Assembly (NCBI GenBank): GCA_905233785.1
Contig: CAJOCV010000105.1
Coordinates: forward strand, 1 to 6,986
Reading direction: 5' to 3'
DNA length: 6,986 nucleotides
Source: an uncultured Oscillospiraceae bacterium
GTDB lineage: Bacteria > Bacillota > Clostridia > Oscillospirales > Oscillospiraceae
In this document: piece by piece, positions 1 to 6,104 of the stretch
How the letters are laid out: every line of letters begins with the position of its first letter
Position numbering within the stretch: the first letter of the stretch is position 1
Program-made: the position numbers and the translations under genes
The notes under the pieces: generated by a model
What the model saw: only the letters and a program-made list of their open reading frames with translations
The model's database searches: none
What the model was told of the DNA's origin: nothing

Positions 1-701
1 TCGAGGTTGCCCTTGACGGACTGGGAGGCCGCGACGATGGGCATCCACTTTTGTACATAGCGCTTGTCAATATCGCTCTTTTCGCAGAAGAGGTCGAGGT
101 ATTCATCGGCGGTCTTCGCGTCGCCCGAGAGGTTGAAGGTCAGGAAGGTACGCGCGGCGTCGGCGGAGGCGTTGCCCTGCGTGGCGTGCGCCCAGTCGAG
201 CACGTAGAGCTCGCCCGCCGGGGTGAGGATCACGTTCGAGGGGCAGAGGTCGCCGTGGCAGAGCTTGTCATGCGTGGGCAGCCCCTCCAGGCGGATCAGC
301 AGCTCATAGCGGGTCACGGGGTCTAAGTCCGCCGCAAGGATCTTGCGGTTCATCTTGTCCTTGAGGCGGCTCAAGAGCGGGCTGCGCTTCGTGTGGATCA
401 GGATCTGCGTGTCCACGAGCATTTCAAGGTACTTGGCCTTGTTCTCGGGATCGTCCCGCATCAGGTGAGAGAGGGTCTGCCCCTCGATATACTCCGAGAC
501 GATGGCCCAGCGCCCTTCGACCGTCGTGACCTCGAGGATCTTCGGCACGTTCAGCCCGATGCCCTCCACGCGCGCCTGGTTGAGCGCCTCGTTGAGGATA
601 TCCGCCTTGGAAAAGCTCTGGTTAAAGACCTTGACGGCCTTGTCGTCCACACGGTAGATGGTTTTTGTCTTGCGTTCGGCGATCACGGTATCGAGATTCA
701 T
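1..701 (-). CDS. Phosphotransferase of the APH/choline-kinase fold, 3' part cut off by the window edge
   Basis: I read 233 codons from ATG at 701-699 with no stop before the left edge, so the C-terminus is missing. The fold is recognisable as aminoglycoside-phosphotransferase/choline-kinase-like: an N-lobe with AVKVF at residues 22-26 (K24 the likely ATP-contacting lysine), a hinge near VSEYIEG (68-74), the catalytic-loop motif CHGDLCPSN at 148-156 (D151 the likely catalytic base) and the metal-binding motif VLDWAHA at 167-173 (D169). The phosphate acceptor cannot be read from sequence. Small phosphotransferases of this kind in anaerobes are usually uncharacterised and are not resistance genes. 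The start is supported by GAAAGGAG at 718-711, nine bases upstream. That site lies inside the last codons of adhE, and the ATG overlaps the adhE TGA as ATGA, so translation is probably coupled to adhE. Family is fairly sure; substrate is unknown. Confidence 0.85.
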   Translation of the reverse strand, partial: MNLDTVIAERKTKTIYRVDDKAVKVFNQSFSKADILNEALNQARVEGIGLNVPKILEVTTVEGRWAIVSEYIEGQTLSHLMRDDPENKAKYLEMLVDTQILIHTKRSPLLSRLKDKMNRKILAADLDPVTRYELLIRLEGLPTHDKLCHGDLCPSNVILTPAGELYVLDWAHATQGNASADAARTFLTFNLSGDAKTADEYLDLFCEKSDIDKRYVQKWMPIVAASQSVKGNL

Positions 702-3352
702 GCGTTCTCTCTCCTTTCAAGCTGGCTTTCGTCGGGCTTTTCATTCTCTTGGAAGCTCCTGCCGTAGTAAGCGTTGAGGTACATCTGCTTGATTTCGGAA
801 ATCAGCGGATAGCGCGGGTTGGCGCCGGTGCACTGATCGTCAAAGGCCTGCTCGCTCATTTCATCGAGCGTGGCGAGGAAGGCCTCCTCATCGGGCACAT
901 AGTCGCGGATCGTGGGCTTGATGCCGATGGTCTCCTTGAGCGCGTCGATCTTCGCAATGAGCGCGTCCAGCTTCTCCTGATCGGTCTCACCCTTACAGCC
1001 GAGATATTCCGCGACCTCCGCGTAGCGCGCGAGGGTGTGCGGGTGGTCGTACTGGGGGAAGGTGCCCATCTTGGTGGGCGCCTCGCAGGCGTTGAAGCGC
1101 AGCACCTCGTCCATCATCAGGGCATTGGCCAGGCCGTGGGCGATGTGGTGGAAGGCGCCAAGCTTGTGCGCCATGGAGTGCATCACGCCGAGGAAGGCAT
1201 TGGCGAAGGCCATGCCCGCGAGCGTCGCGGCGTTGGCGACCTTTTCACGCGCCTCGACGTCCGAGCCGTCGGCATAGGCGCGGGGCAGGTAGGTGAAGAG
1301 GTTCTTGAGCGCGCGCAGCGCAAGACCGTCGGTGTAGTCCGTCGCCATGACGGAGGCGTAGGCCTCCAGCGCGTGAGAGACCGCGTCGATGCCGGAGGAG
1401 GCGGTGAGCCCCTTGGGGGCGCTCATGTGGTAGTCCACATCCACGATCGCCATGTCGGGCATGAGCTCGTAGTCGGCGAGGGGGTACTTGATGTTGGTGC
1501 TCTCGTCGGTGATGACGGCGAAGGGCGTCGCCTCGCTGCCCGTACCGGCGGAGGTGGGAACTGCGACGAAATAGGCCTTTTCGCCCATCTTCGGGAACTT
1601 ATAGATGCGCTTGCGAATATCGCTGAAGCGCATGGCCATGTCGGAGAAGTCAGCCTCGGGATGCTCGTAGAGCACCCACATGATCTTGGCCGCGTCCATC
1701 GGGGAGCCGCCGCCGATGGCGATGATCACGTCGGGCTTGAAGGAGGCCATCTGCGCCGCACCCGCTCTCGCGCAGGCGAGGGTCGGGTCGTTGGGCACAT
1801 CGTGGAAGCAGGCGTGCTCGATGCCGAGCTGCTCAAGTCTGGCAAAGACGCCGGAGGCCGCGCCGCTCTTGTAGAGGTGGGGGCCGGTGACGATGAAGGC
1901 GCGCTTTTTGCCCATGTCCTTGAGTTCCGCAAGCGCAACGGGCAGGCATCCCTTCTTGATATAAATCTTCTCAGGCGCGCGGAACCAGAGCATGTTTTCC
2001 CTTCTTTCCACAACGGTTTTGATGTTCAGCAGGTGCTTGACGCCCACGTTTTCCGAAACGGAGTTGCCGCCCCAGGAGCCGCAGCCCAGCGTCAGCGACG
2101 GGGTCATGGCGAAGTTATACAGGTCGCCCAGGCCGCCGTGGGAGCTGGGGGAATTGACCACGATGCGGCAGGTCTTCATCCGCGCCTGGAACTCCGCGAG
2201 CTTTGCCTGTTCGGTGGCGGTGTTGAGGTAGATGGCGGAGGTATGGCCGCGGCCGCCGTCGGCAATCAGGCGCTCGGCCTTCTCGAAGGCGTCCTGAATA
2301 TCACTCGCGCGGTACATGGCCAGCACCGGGGAGAGCTTTTCATGCGCAAACTCCTCGCTGAGCTCGACAGACTCCACCTCGCCGATCAGGATCTTGCTGC
2401 CCTCGGGCACCTTCACGCCCGCGAGCGCCGCGATCTTCGCGGCACTCTGGCCGACGATGCTTGCGTTGAGAGAGCCGTTGATGAGGATGGTCTTGCGCAC
2501 GGGGTCCAGCTCGTCTTCCTTCAAAAAGTAGCAGCCGCGCGCCGCAAACTCGCGCTTGACCGCGTCATAGACCTTATCCAGCACGATCACAGACTGCTCG
2601 GAGGCGCAGATCATGCCGTTATCGAAGGTCTTGGAGTGGATGATGGAGTTCACCGCGAGCTGAATGTCCGCCGAATCGTCGATGATGGCGGGGGTATTGC
2701 CCGCGCCGACGCCGAGGGCGGGGGTGCCGGAGGAATACGCCGCGTTGACCATGCTGGGGCCGCCGGTGGCGAGGATGATGTCGGACTCCTTCATCAAAAG
2801 CCGCGTCATCTCGCGGGAGGGCGCGTCGATCCAGCCGATGATGTCCTCCGGCGCGCCGGCGGCGACTGCGGCCTCCAGCACCACCTTGGCAGCCTGGACG
2901 GTGCTGCTCTTGGCGCGGTGGTGGGGGCTGATGATGATGCCGTTGCGGGTCTTGAGGGCAAGCAGGGTCTTGAAGATCGCGGTCGAGGTCGGGTTCGTGG
3001 TCGGGATGATCGCGCAAATCAGGCCGAGCGGCTCTGCGATCTTGCGCATACCATAGGCTTTATCCTCCTCGATCACGCCGCAGGTCTTCGTGTTGCGGTA
3101 GGCGTTATAGATATACTCTGCGGCAAAGTGGTTTTTGATGACCTTGTCCTCCACAATGCCCATGCCCGTCTCCTCGACGGCGGCGCGGGCCAGCGGGATG
3201 CGGGCCTTGTTGGCGGCGGTGGCGGCGGCGAGGAAGATCTGATCGACCTGCTCCTGCGTATAGTGCGCATAGCGCTCCTGCGCGGCCTTGACACGGATAA
3301 TCTCCTCTTCAAGCTGCGCCACCGTTTCGATCACGGGATACTGATTATTCAT
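698..3352 (-). CDS. adhE: Bifunctional acetaldehyde-CoA/alcohol dehydrogenase AdhE
   Basis: This 884-residue protein reduces acetyl-CoA to acetaldehyde and then to ethanol, oxidising two NADH, and is the main ethanol-forming redox outlet of many fermenters. Residues about 1-440 are a CoA-acylating aldehyde dehydrogenase: GVGAGNTP at 214-221 and the catalytic cysteine C249 in FDNGMICASEQ. The linker around 445-470 contains the family-typical RRENMLWFRAPEKIY. Residues about 460-865 are an iron-dependent alcohol dehydrogenase: nucleotide-binding GGGSPMDAAK at 547-556, PTSAGTGSEATPF at 599-611, and iron ligands D656 and H660 (GIDAVSHALEAY), H725 (HSMAHK) and H739 (IAHG). Length matches the family (E. 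coli AdhE is 891 aa), and all key residues of both domains are present, so both activities should be intact. In the family AdhE assembles into cytosolic filaments (spirosomes). The ATG at 3352-3350 follows AAAGGAG at 3368-3362 with nine bases between. It is transcribed away from pyrR and followed by a coupled phosphotransferase gene. Confidence 0.97.
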   Translation of the reverse strand: MNNQYPVIETVAQLEEEIIRVKAAQERYAHYTQEQVDQIFLAAATAANKARIPLARAAVEETGMGIVEDKVIKNHFAAEYIYNAYRNTKTCGVIEEDKAYGMRKIAEPLGLICAIIPTTNPTSTAIFKTLLALKTRNGIIISPHHRAKSSTVQAAKVVLEAAVAAGAPEDIIGWIDAPSREMTRLLMKESDIILATGGPSMVNAAYSSGTPALGVGAGNTPAIIDDSADIQLAVNSIIHSKTFDNGMICASEQSVIVLDKVYDAVKREFAARGCYFLKEDELDPVRKTILINGSLNASIVGQSAAKIAALAGVKVPEGSKILIGEVESVELSEEFAHEKLSPVLAMYRASDIQDAFEKAERLIADGGRGHTSAIYLNTATEQAKLAEFQARMKTCRIVVNSPSSHGGLGDLYNFAMTPSLTLGCGSWGGNSVSENVGVKHLLNIKTVVERRENMLWFRAPEKIYIKKGCLPVALAELKDMGKKRAFIVTGPHLYKSGAASGVFARLEQLGIEHACFHDVPNDPTLACARAGAAQMASFKPDVIIAIGGGSPMDAAKIMWVLYEHPEADFSDMAMRFSDIRKRIYKFPKMGEKAYFVAVPTSAGTGSEATPFAVITDESTNIKYPLADYELMPDMAIVDVDYHMSAPKGLTASSGIDAVSHALEAYASVMATDYTDGLALRALKNLFTYLPRAYADGSDVEAREKVANAATLAGMAFANAFLGVMHSMAHKLGAFHHIAHGLANALMMDEVLRFNACEAPTKMGTFPQYDHPHTLARYAEVAEYLGCKGETDQEKLDALIAKIDALKETIGIKPTIRDYVPDEEAFLATLDEMSEQAFDDQCTGANPRYPLISEIKQMYLNAYYGRSFQENEKPDESQLERRENA

Positions 3353-3361
3353 GCGCGTTGT

Positions 3362-3368
3362 CTCCTTT
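3362..3368 (-). promoter_or_regulatory. Ribosome binding site of adhE
   Basis: AAAGGAG on the minus strand, nine bases before the ATG at 3352. It fixes the start. It lies seven bases downstream of the leader inverted repeat (3376-3408), so that stem could influence ribosome access. Confidence 0.8.
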
Positions 3369-3375
3369 ATTTATT

Positions 3376-3408
3376 TCAATTGCGTAGGCTTAGTGGATTC
3401 GCAATTGA
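3376..3408 (-). repeat. Inverted repeat in the adhE 5' leader
   Basis: TCAATTGCG at 3376-3384 and its perfect reverse complement CGCAATTGA at 3400-3408 are separated by 15 bases. In the adhE transcript this gives a nine-pair stem just upstream of the ribosome binding site. As DNA it is a pair of GCAATTG half-sites. It may be an operator or a leader hairpin; no U-run follows, so it is not a terminator. Confidence 0.6.
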
Positions 3409-3514
3409 GAACTCGCGTCCATCTCACGCGGCGGTGCGGAATACGCCGCATACGGTCGGCGCGAGGCCTCGCCAACTCTCGGCGGAAGAATGCTCCGCTT
3501 GTAAGTTCGTGATT

Positions 3515-3543
3515 ATTTTAACGCGTCTGCTCTTTTTCGGCAA
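3515..3543 (-). promoter_or_regulatory. Predicted sigma-A-type promoter of adhE
   Basis: On the minus strand, -35 TTGCCG (3543-3538), a 17-base spacer and -10 TAAAAT (3520-3515). Start of transcription would be near 3508, giving a 5' leader of about 155 bases. That leader is GC-rich and contains short stems: GCGGA/TCCGC around 3481-3500, the palindrome GCGAGGCCTCGC at 3461-3472, TGCGG/CCGCA at 3435-3450, and the inverted repeat at 3376-3408. Spacing is ideal, but the -35 is only a 4/6 match. A weaker alternative -10, TATAAC, sits at 3569-3564 without a good -35. Confidence 0.55.
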
Positions 3544-3707
3544 TTGGGAGAGTAGCCGAAATTCGTTATAGTATTGGCAAATTTTAGCCTTCCATTCGTT
3601 GATTTTGCCGATACCTTTGCATTTTCCACAGATTGCCTTGCATCTTGGACGATTTGGCGCGATTTTTTGTGATTTTTCACGAAATACTCAGAGGGGGAAA
3701 AAAGCTC

Positions 3708-3736
3708 TTGCTTTTTTTCGGGGGCTTCTGTATAAT
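3708..3736 (+). promoter_or_regulatory. Predicted sigma-A-type promoter of the pyrR-uracil permease operon
   Basis: -35 TTGCTT at 3708-3713, a 17-base spacer and a perfect -10 TATAAT at 3731-3736. Transcription should begin near 3743, about 170 bases before pyrR, which places the whole attenuator inside the leader RNA. Confidence 0.8.
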
Positions 3737-3751
3737 CACCATTCGAAAAGA

Positions 3752-3868
3752 AGATTTTTAAGCCTCGGCCCAGAGAGACCGGCAAGATCTGATATAAGAT
3801 ACGGGTAGGGAGTATTCTGCCCGGGTTGTGAAGATTCCGTCTTGCCACTCTGTGGGAAGGCGTTTTTT
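3752..3868 (+). promoter_or_regulatory. PyrR-type transcription attenuator in the pyrR leader
   Basis: The leader has all the parts of a PyrR attenuator. The binding hairpin has AGAT (3752-3755) pairing ATCT (3787-3790) at its base, an internal bulge, and an upper stem CGGCC/GACCG (3766-3770 with 3777-3781, one C-A mismatch) closing a CAGAGA loop. CCAGAGAGACCGG closely resembles the conserved PyrR recognition sequence (CAGAGAGGCU in Bacillus). GGCAAGA at 3781-3787 is perfectly complementary to TCTTGCC at 3840-3846, the 5' arm of the downstream terminator, so it can act as antiterminator. A middle hairpin (CGGGTAG 3802-3808 with CTGCCCG 3817-3823) lies between. By the known mechanism, PyrR bound to UMP stabilises the first hairpin, frees the terminator and shuts the operon; without UMP the antiterminator forms and transcription continues. 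Confidence 0.8.
3838..3868 (+). terminator. Intrinsic terminator of the pyrR attenuator
   Basis: CGTCTTGCC (3838-3846) pairs with GGGAAGGCG (3854-3862) across a seven-base loop, with one G-G mismatch and one U-G pair, followed directly by six T (3863-3868). GAAGAT (3830-3835) and ATCTTC (3870-3875) could extend the outer stem. It lies wholly upstream of the pyrR start and is the off-state of the attenuator. Confidence 0.8.
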
Positions 3869-3913
3869 GATCTTCAAATGAAGGCAAACGAAAGCGTCAC
3901 TGAGGGTTTTTAT

Positions 3914-4459
3914 ATGCAAACCAAGGCACAACTGATGGACGAGGCCGCCATGAACCGGGCGCTCATGCGCATCTCCCATGAGATTGCGGAGAAGAACAAG
4001 GGCGTGGAGAACGTGGTACTGGTGGGCATCCGCCGCCGCGGAGAGCCCATTGCCCGCCAGATCCGCGCGAATATTGAAAAGATCGAGGGCGTCTGCGTCC
4101 CCTGCGGCAGCATCGACATCGGCTATTACCGCGATGATCTCCGCCCGCTGAGCGACGCGCCCCAGGTTCGGCGCACGGAGCTGCCCTTCGACGTGGAGGA
4201 GCGCGACGTGGTGCTCATCGACGACGTGCTCTACACCGGGCGCACCGCCCGCGCCGCCATTGAGGCGGTGTTCTCCTGCGGCAGACCCAGGAGTATCCAG
4301 TTTGCGGTGCTGGTGGATCGCGGGCACAGGGAGCTTCCCATCCGCGCCGATTTTGTGGGCAAAAACGTCCCCACAGCCCGCACAGAGCTGGTGGAGGTTC
4401 GTCTGCCGGAATTCGACGCGGAAACCGGCGTCTGGCTCATGGAGCAGGACAAGAAATAA
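3914..4459 (+). CDS. pyrR: PyrR: pyr operon attenuator protein / uracil phosphoribosyltransferase
   Basis: The protein binds pyr leader RNA in response to UMP/UTP, causing premature termination; many family members also make UMP from uracil and PRPP. The PRPP-binding signature DDVLYTGRT is at residues 103-111 and is preceded by the hydrophobic strand VVLI. The conserved C-terminal block VDRGHRELPIRADFVGKN (134-151) and the N-terminal LMDEAAMNRALMRISHEI are characteristic of Bacillus-type PyrR. Length is 181 aa, the same as B. subtilis PyrR. I chose ATG 3914 because GAGGG (3902-3906) lies seven bases upstream and because homologs begin at this point. An in-frame ATG at 3842 would place coding sequence across the attenuator terminator. 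The gene sits behind its own attenuator, the usual autoregulation, and 37 bases before the uracil permease. Confidence 0.95.
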   Translation: MQTKAQLMDEAAMNRALMRISHEIAEKNKGVENVVLVGIRRRGEPIARQIRANIEKIEGVCVPCGSIDIGYYRDDLRPLSDAPQVRRTELPFDVEERDVVLIDDVLYTGRTARAAIEAVFSCGRPRSIQFAVLVDRGHRELPIRADFVGKNVPTARTELVEVRLPEFDAETGVWLMEQDKK

Positions 4460-4496
4460 CGCGCAATCCAAATTGACATAAAGAGAGGTACAAACC

Positions 4497-5861
4497 ATGG
4501 GAAAAGAAAAAAAGGCTTCGCTTGACGGGCCGATCTATGACGCGCGTGAGCTTGGCACGCCGAAAATGCTGGTGCTGGGACTGCAGCATCTGTTCGCCAT
4601 GTTCGGCGCGACGGTTCTGGTTCCGATCCTGACGGGGCTGAGCGTTTCGTCTACGCTGCTGTTCGCGGGTCTCGCGACGCTGTTTATGCACCTTGTTACC
4701 AAGAAGAAGGTTCCTGTTTTCCTCGGCTCCTCCTTCGCCTTCCTCGGCGGCTATTTCGCAGTCGTCGCCTCCGGCGCCGAGCTCGGTCTGAGCCAGCGCG
4801 AGGCGCTGCCCTACGCCGGTGTGGGCGTTGCCTGCGCGGGTCTTCTCTACCTCGTGCTCTCCCTGGTCTGCAAGGCCTTCGGCTCGAAGAATGTGATGCG
4901 CTTCTTCCCGCCCGTTGTCACCGGCCCGATCATCATCGCCATCGGCCTGATCCTCGCCCCCTCCGCGATCAACAACTGCTCCACCAACTGGTTCATCGCG
5001 CTGATTGCCATTGTCGTTGTGATCGTCTGCAACATCTGGGGCAAGGGCATGATCAAGATCGTCCCCATTCTGATGGGCGTTCTGGCCTCTTACCTGGTCG
5101 CCGCGCTGACCGGCAACGTCGATTTCACCGCGGTCAAAGAGGCCGCCTGGATCGGCTTCCCCTTTGAGATGCAGGATACGGTTTTCGGCCTTTTCGCCTC
5201 CGGCAAGGTAAACTCCGGCCTGCTCGTCTCCTCCATCATTATGATCGTCCCCATCGCCTTTGCCACGATGATGGAGCATGTCGGTGACATCTCCGCCATC
5301 AGCGGCGCCATCGGCAAGAACCTGATCGAAGACCCCGGTCTCGACCGCACCCTGATCGGCGACGGCGTGGGCACCACGCTCGCCGCCCTCTTCGGCGCCC
5401 CGGCCAACACCACCTACGGCGAGAACACCGGCGTGCTCGTGCTGACCAAGGTTTACGATCCCAAGGTCGTGCGTCTCGCGGCGATCTACGCGATCGTTCT
5501 CTCCTTCTGCCCGAAGTTCGCGGCGCTGATCTCCTCAATGCCCGCGGCCACCATCGGCGGCGTGTCCATCATCCTCTACGGCATGATCTCCGCGGTCGGT
5601 GTGCGCAACATGGTTGAAAACCACACCGATTTTCAGAAATCCAGAAACGTCATCGTCGCGGCCGTGATTCTCGGTCTTGCGCTGGGCATCAACTTCTCCG
5701 ACATCGGCGCCATCACCTTCGTCATCGGCAACATGAACGTCTCCCTCTCCGGCCTGGCCGTCGCCTCCATCGTCGGCATCCTGCTCAACGCCGCCCTCCC
5801 CGGAAAGCGCAACGAGTACATGCCGAACCAGGAAAACTCCGCCTCACTCGGCAAGTTTTAA
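4497..5861 (+). CDS. uraA: Uracil permease (nucleobase:cation symporter-2 family, UraA/PyrP type)
   Basis: A 454-residue inner-membrane transporter that brings uracil into the cell, probably with protons. The chain is hydrophobic over almost its whole length and fits the 14-segment (7+7 inverted) UraA fold. Family marks include GLQHLFAMFGATVLVP (28-43), GSSFAFLGGY (77-86, F80 corresponding to UraA F73), the substrate-site glutamate E260 in MEHVGD (UraA E241), and NTTYGENTGV at 304-313, whose E309 corresponds to UraA E290. The position of E. coli UraA H245 is aspartate here (D264). The start ATG follows AGAGAGG at 4482-4488 with eight bases between. It is 37 bases after pyrR with no terminator between, so it should be co-transcribed and under the same UMP-sensing attenuator. 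B. subtilis has the same arrangement (pyrR then pyrP), so pyrP is an equally fair symbol. Specificity for uracil rests on the pyrR context and similarity; xanthine/uric acid permeases are related. Confidence 0.93.
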   Translation: MGKEKKASLDGPIYDARELGTPKMLVLGLQHLFAMFGATVLVPILTGLSVSSTLLFAGLATLFMHLVTKKKVPVFLGSSFAFLGGYFAVVASGAELGLSQREALPYAGVGVACAGLLYLVLSLVCKAFGSKNVMRFFPPVVTGPIIIAIGLILAPSAINNCSTNWFIALIAIVVVIVCNIWGKGMIKIVPILMGVLASYLVAALTGNVDFTAVKEAAWIGFPFEMQDTVFGLFASGKVNSGLLVSSIIMIVPIAFATMMEHVGDISAISGAIGKNLIEDPGLDRTLIGDGVGTTLAALFGAPANTTYGENTGVLVLTKVYDPKVVRLAAIYAIVLSFCPKFAALISSMPAATIGGVSIILYGMISAVGVRNMVENHTDFQKSRNVIVAAVILGLALGINFSDIGAITFVIGNMNVSLSGLAVASIVGILLNAALPGKRNEYMPNQENSASLGKF

Positions 5862-5868
5862 AAAACGT

Positions 5869-5901
5869 AACGATTCAGTCCCGTTCCGGGACTAAATCGT
5901 T
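5869..5901. repeat. Strong hairpin downstream of the uracil permease gene
   Basis: AACGATT-C-AGTCCCG (5869-5883) pairs with CGGGACT-A-AATCGTT (5887-5901) with one mismatch and a three-base loop: 14 pairs. On the plus strand no T-run follows, so it is not a typical terminator for the permease operon. On the minus strand it is followed by ACG and six T, which would suit termination in that direction, but no minus-strand gene is seen to feed it. It may instead protect the 3' end of the permease mRNA. Confidence 0.65.
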
Positions 5902-5966
5902 AGAGGGGATGCGCCCCGCTGCGCGCACTCGCGGCGGGGGAACGCTCGCACACTTGCGGGGCGAGA

Positions 5967-6005
5967 AGTGTTTTTTCCGAGGTACACGCCCCCGGAAAAA
6001 ACACT
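5967..6005. repeat. Long perfect inverted repeat with T6/A6 in its arms
   Basis: AGTGTTTTTTCCG (5967-5979) and CGGAAAAAACACT (5993-6005) are perfect reverse complements, 13 bases each, with a 13-base loop. GGGG at 5958-5961 and CCCC from 6006 could extend the stem after a bulge. The T-run lies inside the arm and does not follow the stem, so this is not an ordinary terminator. Confidence 0.65.
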
Positions 6006-6055
6006 CCCCCAAAGCCACGCAAGACGGAATCGTTACAAAAAAACAAGCAATTTGG

Positions 6056-6089
6056 GGGGATGTGAAAGGTTTCACATCCCCGTTTTTTT
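6056..6089 (+). terminator. Strong intrinsic terminator just before the phosphatase gene
   Basis: GGGGATGTGAAA (6056-6067) pairs perfectly with TTTCACATCCCC (6070-6081), giving 11 usable pairs around an AGGT loop, then G and seven T (6083-6089). It is placed to end the pyrR-uracil permease transcript. Its T-run stops 15 bases before the next ATG, so it also sits in what would be the leader of the phosphatase gene. Confidence 0.85.
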
Positions 6090-6092
6090 CGA

Positions 6093-6100
6093 GAAGGAAG
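6093..6100 (+). promoter_or_regulatory. Ribosome binding site of the phosphatase gene
   Basis: GAAGGAAG lies four bases before the ATG at 6105 and directly after the terminator T-run. The core AAGGA has about six bases to the start. I found no convincing promoter between 5902 and 6104. Confidence 0.6.
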
Positions 6101-6104
6101 CAAT

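Larger units (their letters stand above)
5867..6036. repeat. 170-bp intergenic block bounded by terminal inverted repeats (MITE-like or structured repeat)
   Basis: The left end reads GTAACGATTCAGTCCCG (5867-5883). The right end read on the minus strand is GTAACGATTCCGTCTTG (6036-6020); the two match at 14 of 17 positions, including the first ten. Inside are a strong hairpin at each side (5869-5901 and 5967-6005) and a GC-rich middle with further short complementarities (for example CCCCGC with GCGGGG between about 5914 and 5940). No open frame of note lies within. A-runs followed by C border both ends (5860-5866 and 6037-6044), possibly a short target duplication but too simple to be convincing. 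Whether it is a mobile non-autonomous element, a repeated structured RNA or a one-off is not decidable from a single copy. Confidence 0.5.

Noticed and set aside
1..701. Aminoglycoside resistance gene
   Set aside because: Only the general kinase fold is visible, and the gene is coupled to adhE. Nothing points to antibiotic modification.
665..3571. Very long open frame on the plus strand opposite adhE
   Set aside because: It is an antisense shadow of the high-GC adhE gene. The minus strand encodes a full AdhE with every catalytic residue, while the plus translation is low-complexity in G, A, R, V, D and H with no recognisable domain.
3353..3740. Canonical Rex operator at adhE
   Set aside because: No site with the usual TTGTGAA-N4-TTCACAA or TTGTTAA-N4-TTAACAA form is present. 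The nearest dyad (3665-3684) has the wrong spacing.
3842..3913. Upstream in-frame ATG starts for pyrR (3842, 3878)
   Set aside because: They would put coding sequence over the attenuator terminator and add 24 or 12 residues absent from homologs. ATG 3914 has a good ribosome binding site and matches the family N-terminus.
4437..5279. Open frame on the minus strand opposite the uracil permease gene
   Set aside because: Asp/Gly/Glu-rich antisense translation of a clear membrane transporter gene, with no domain; treated as a shadow.
5869..5901. Hairpin as the main terminator of the pyrR-uracil permease operon
   Set aside because: No T-run follows it on the plus strand. The 6056-6089 hairpin with seven T is the better terminator.
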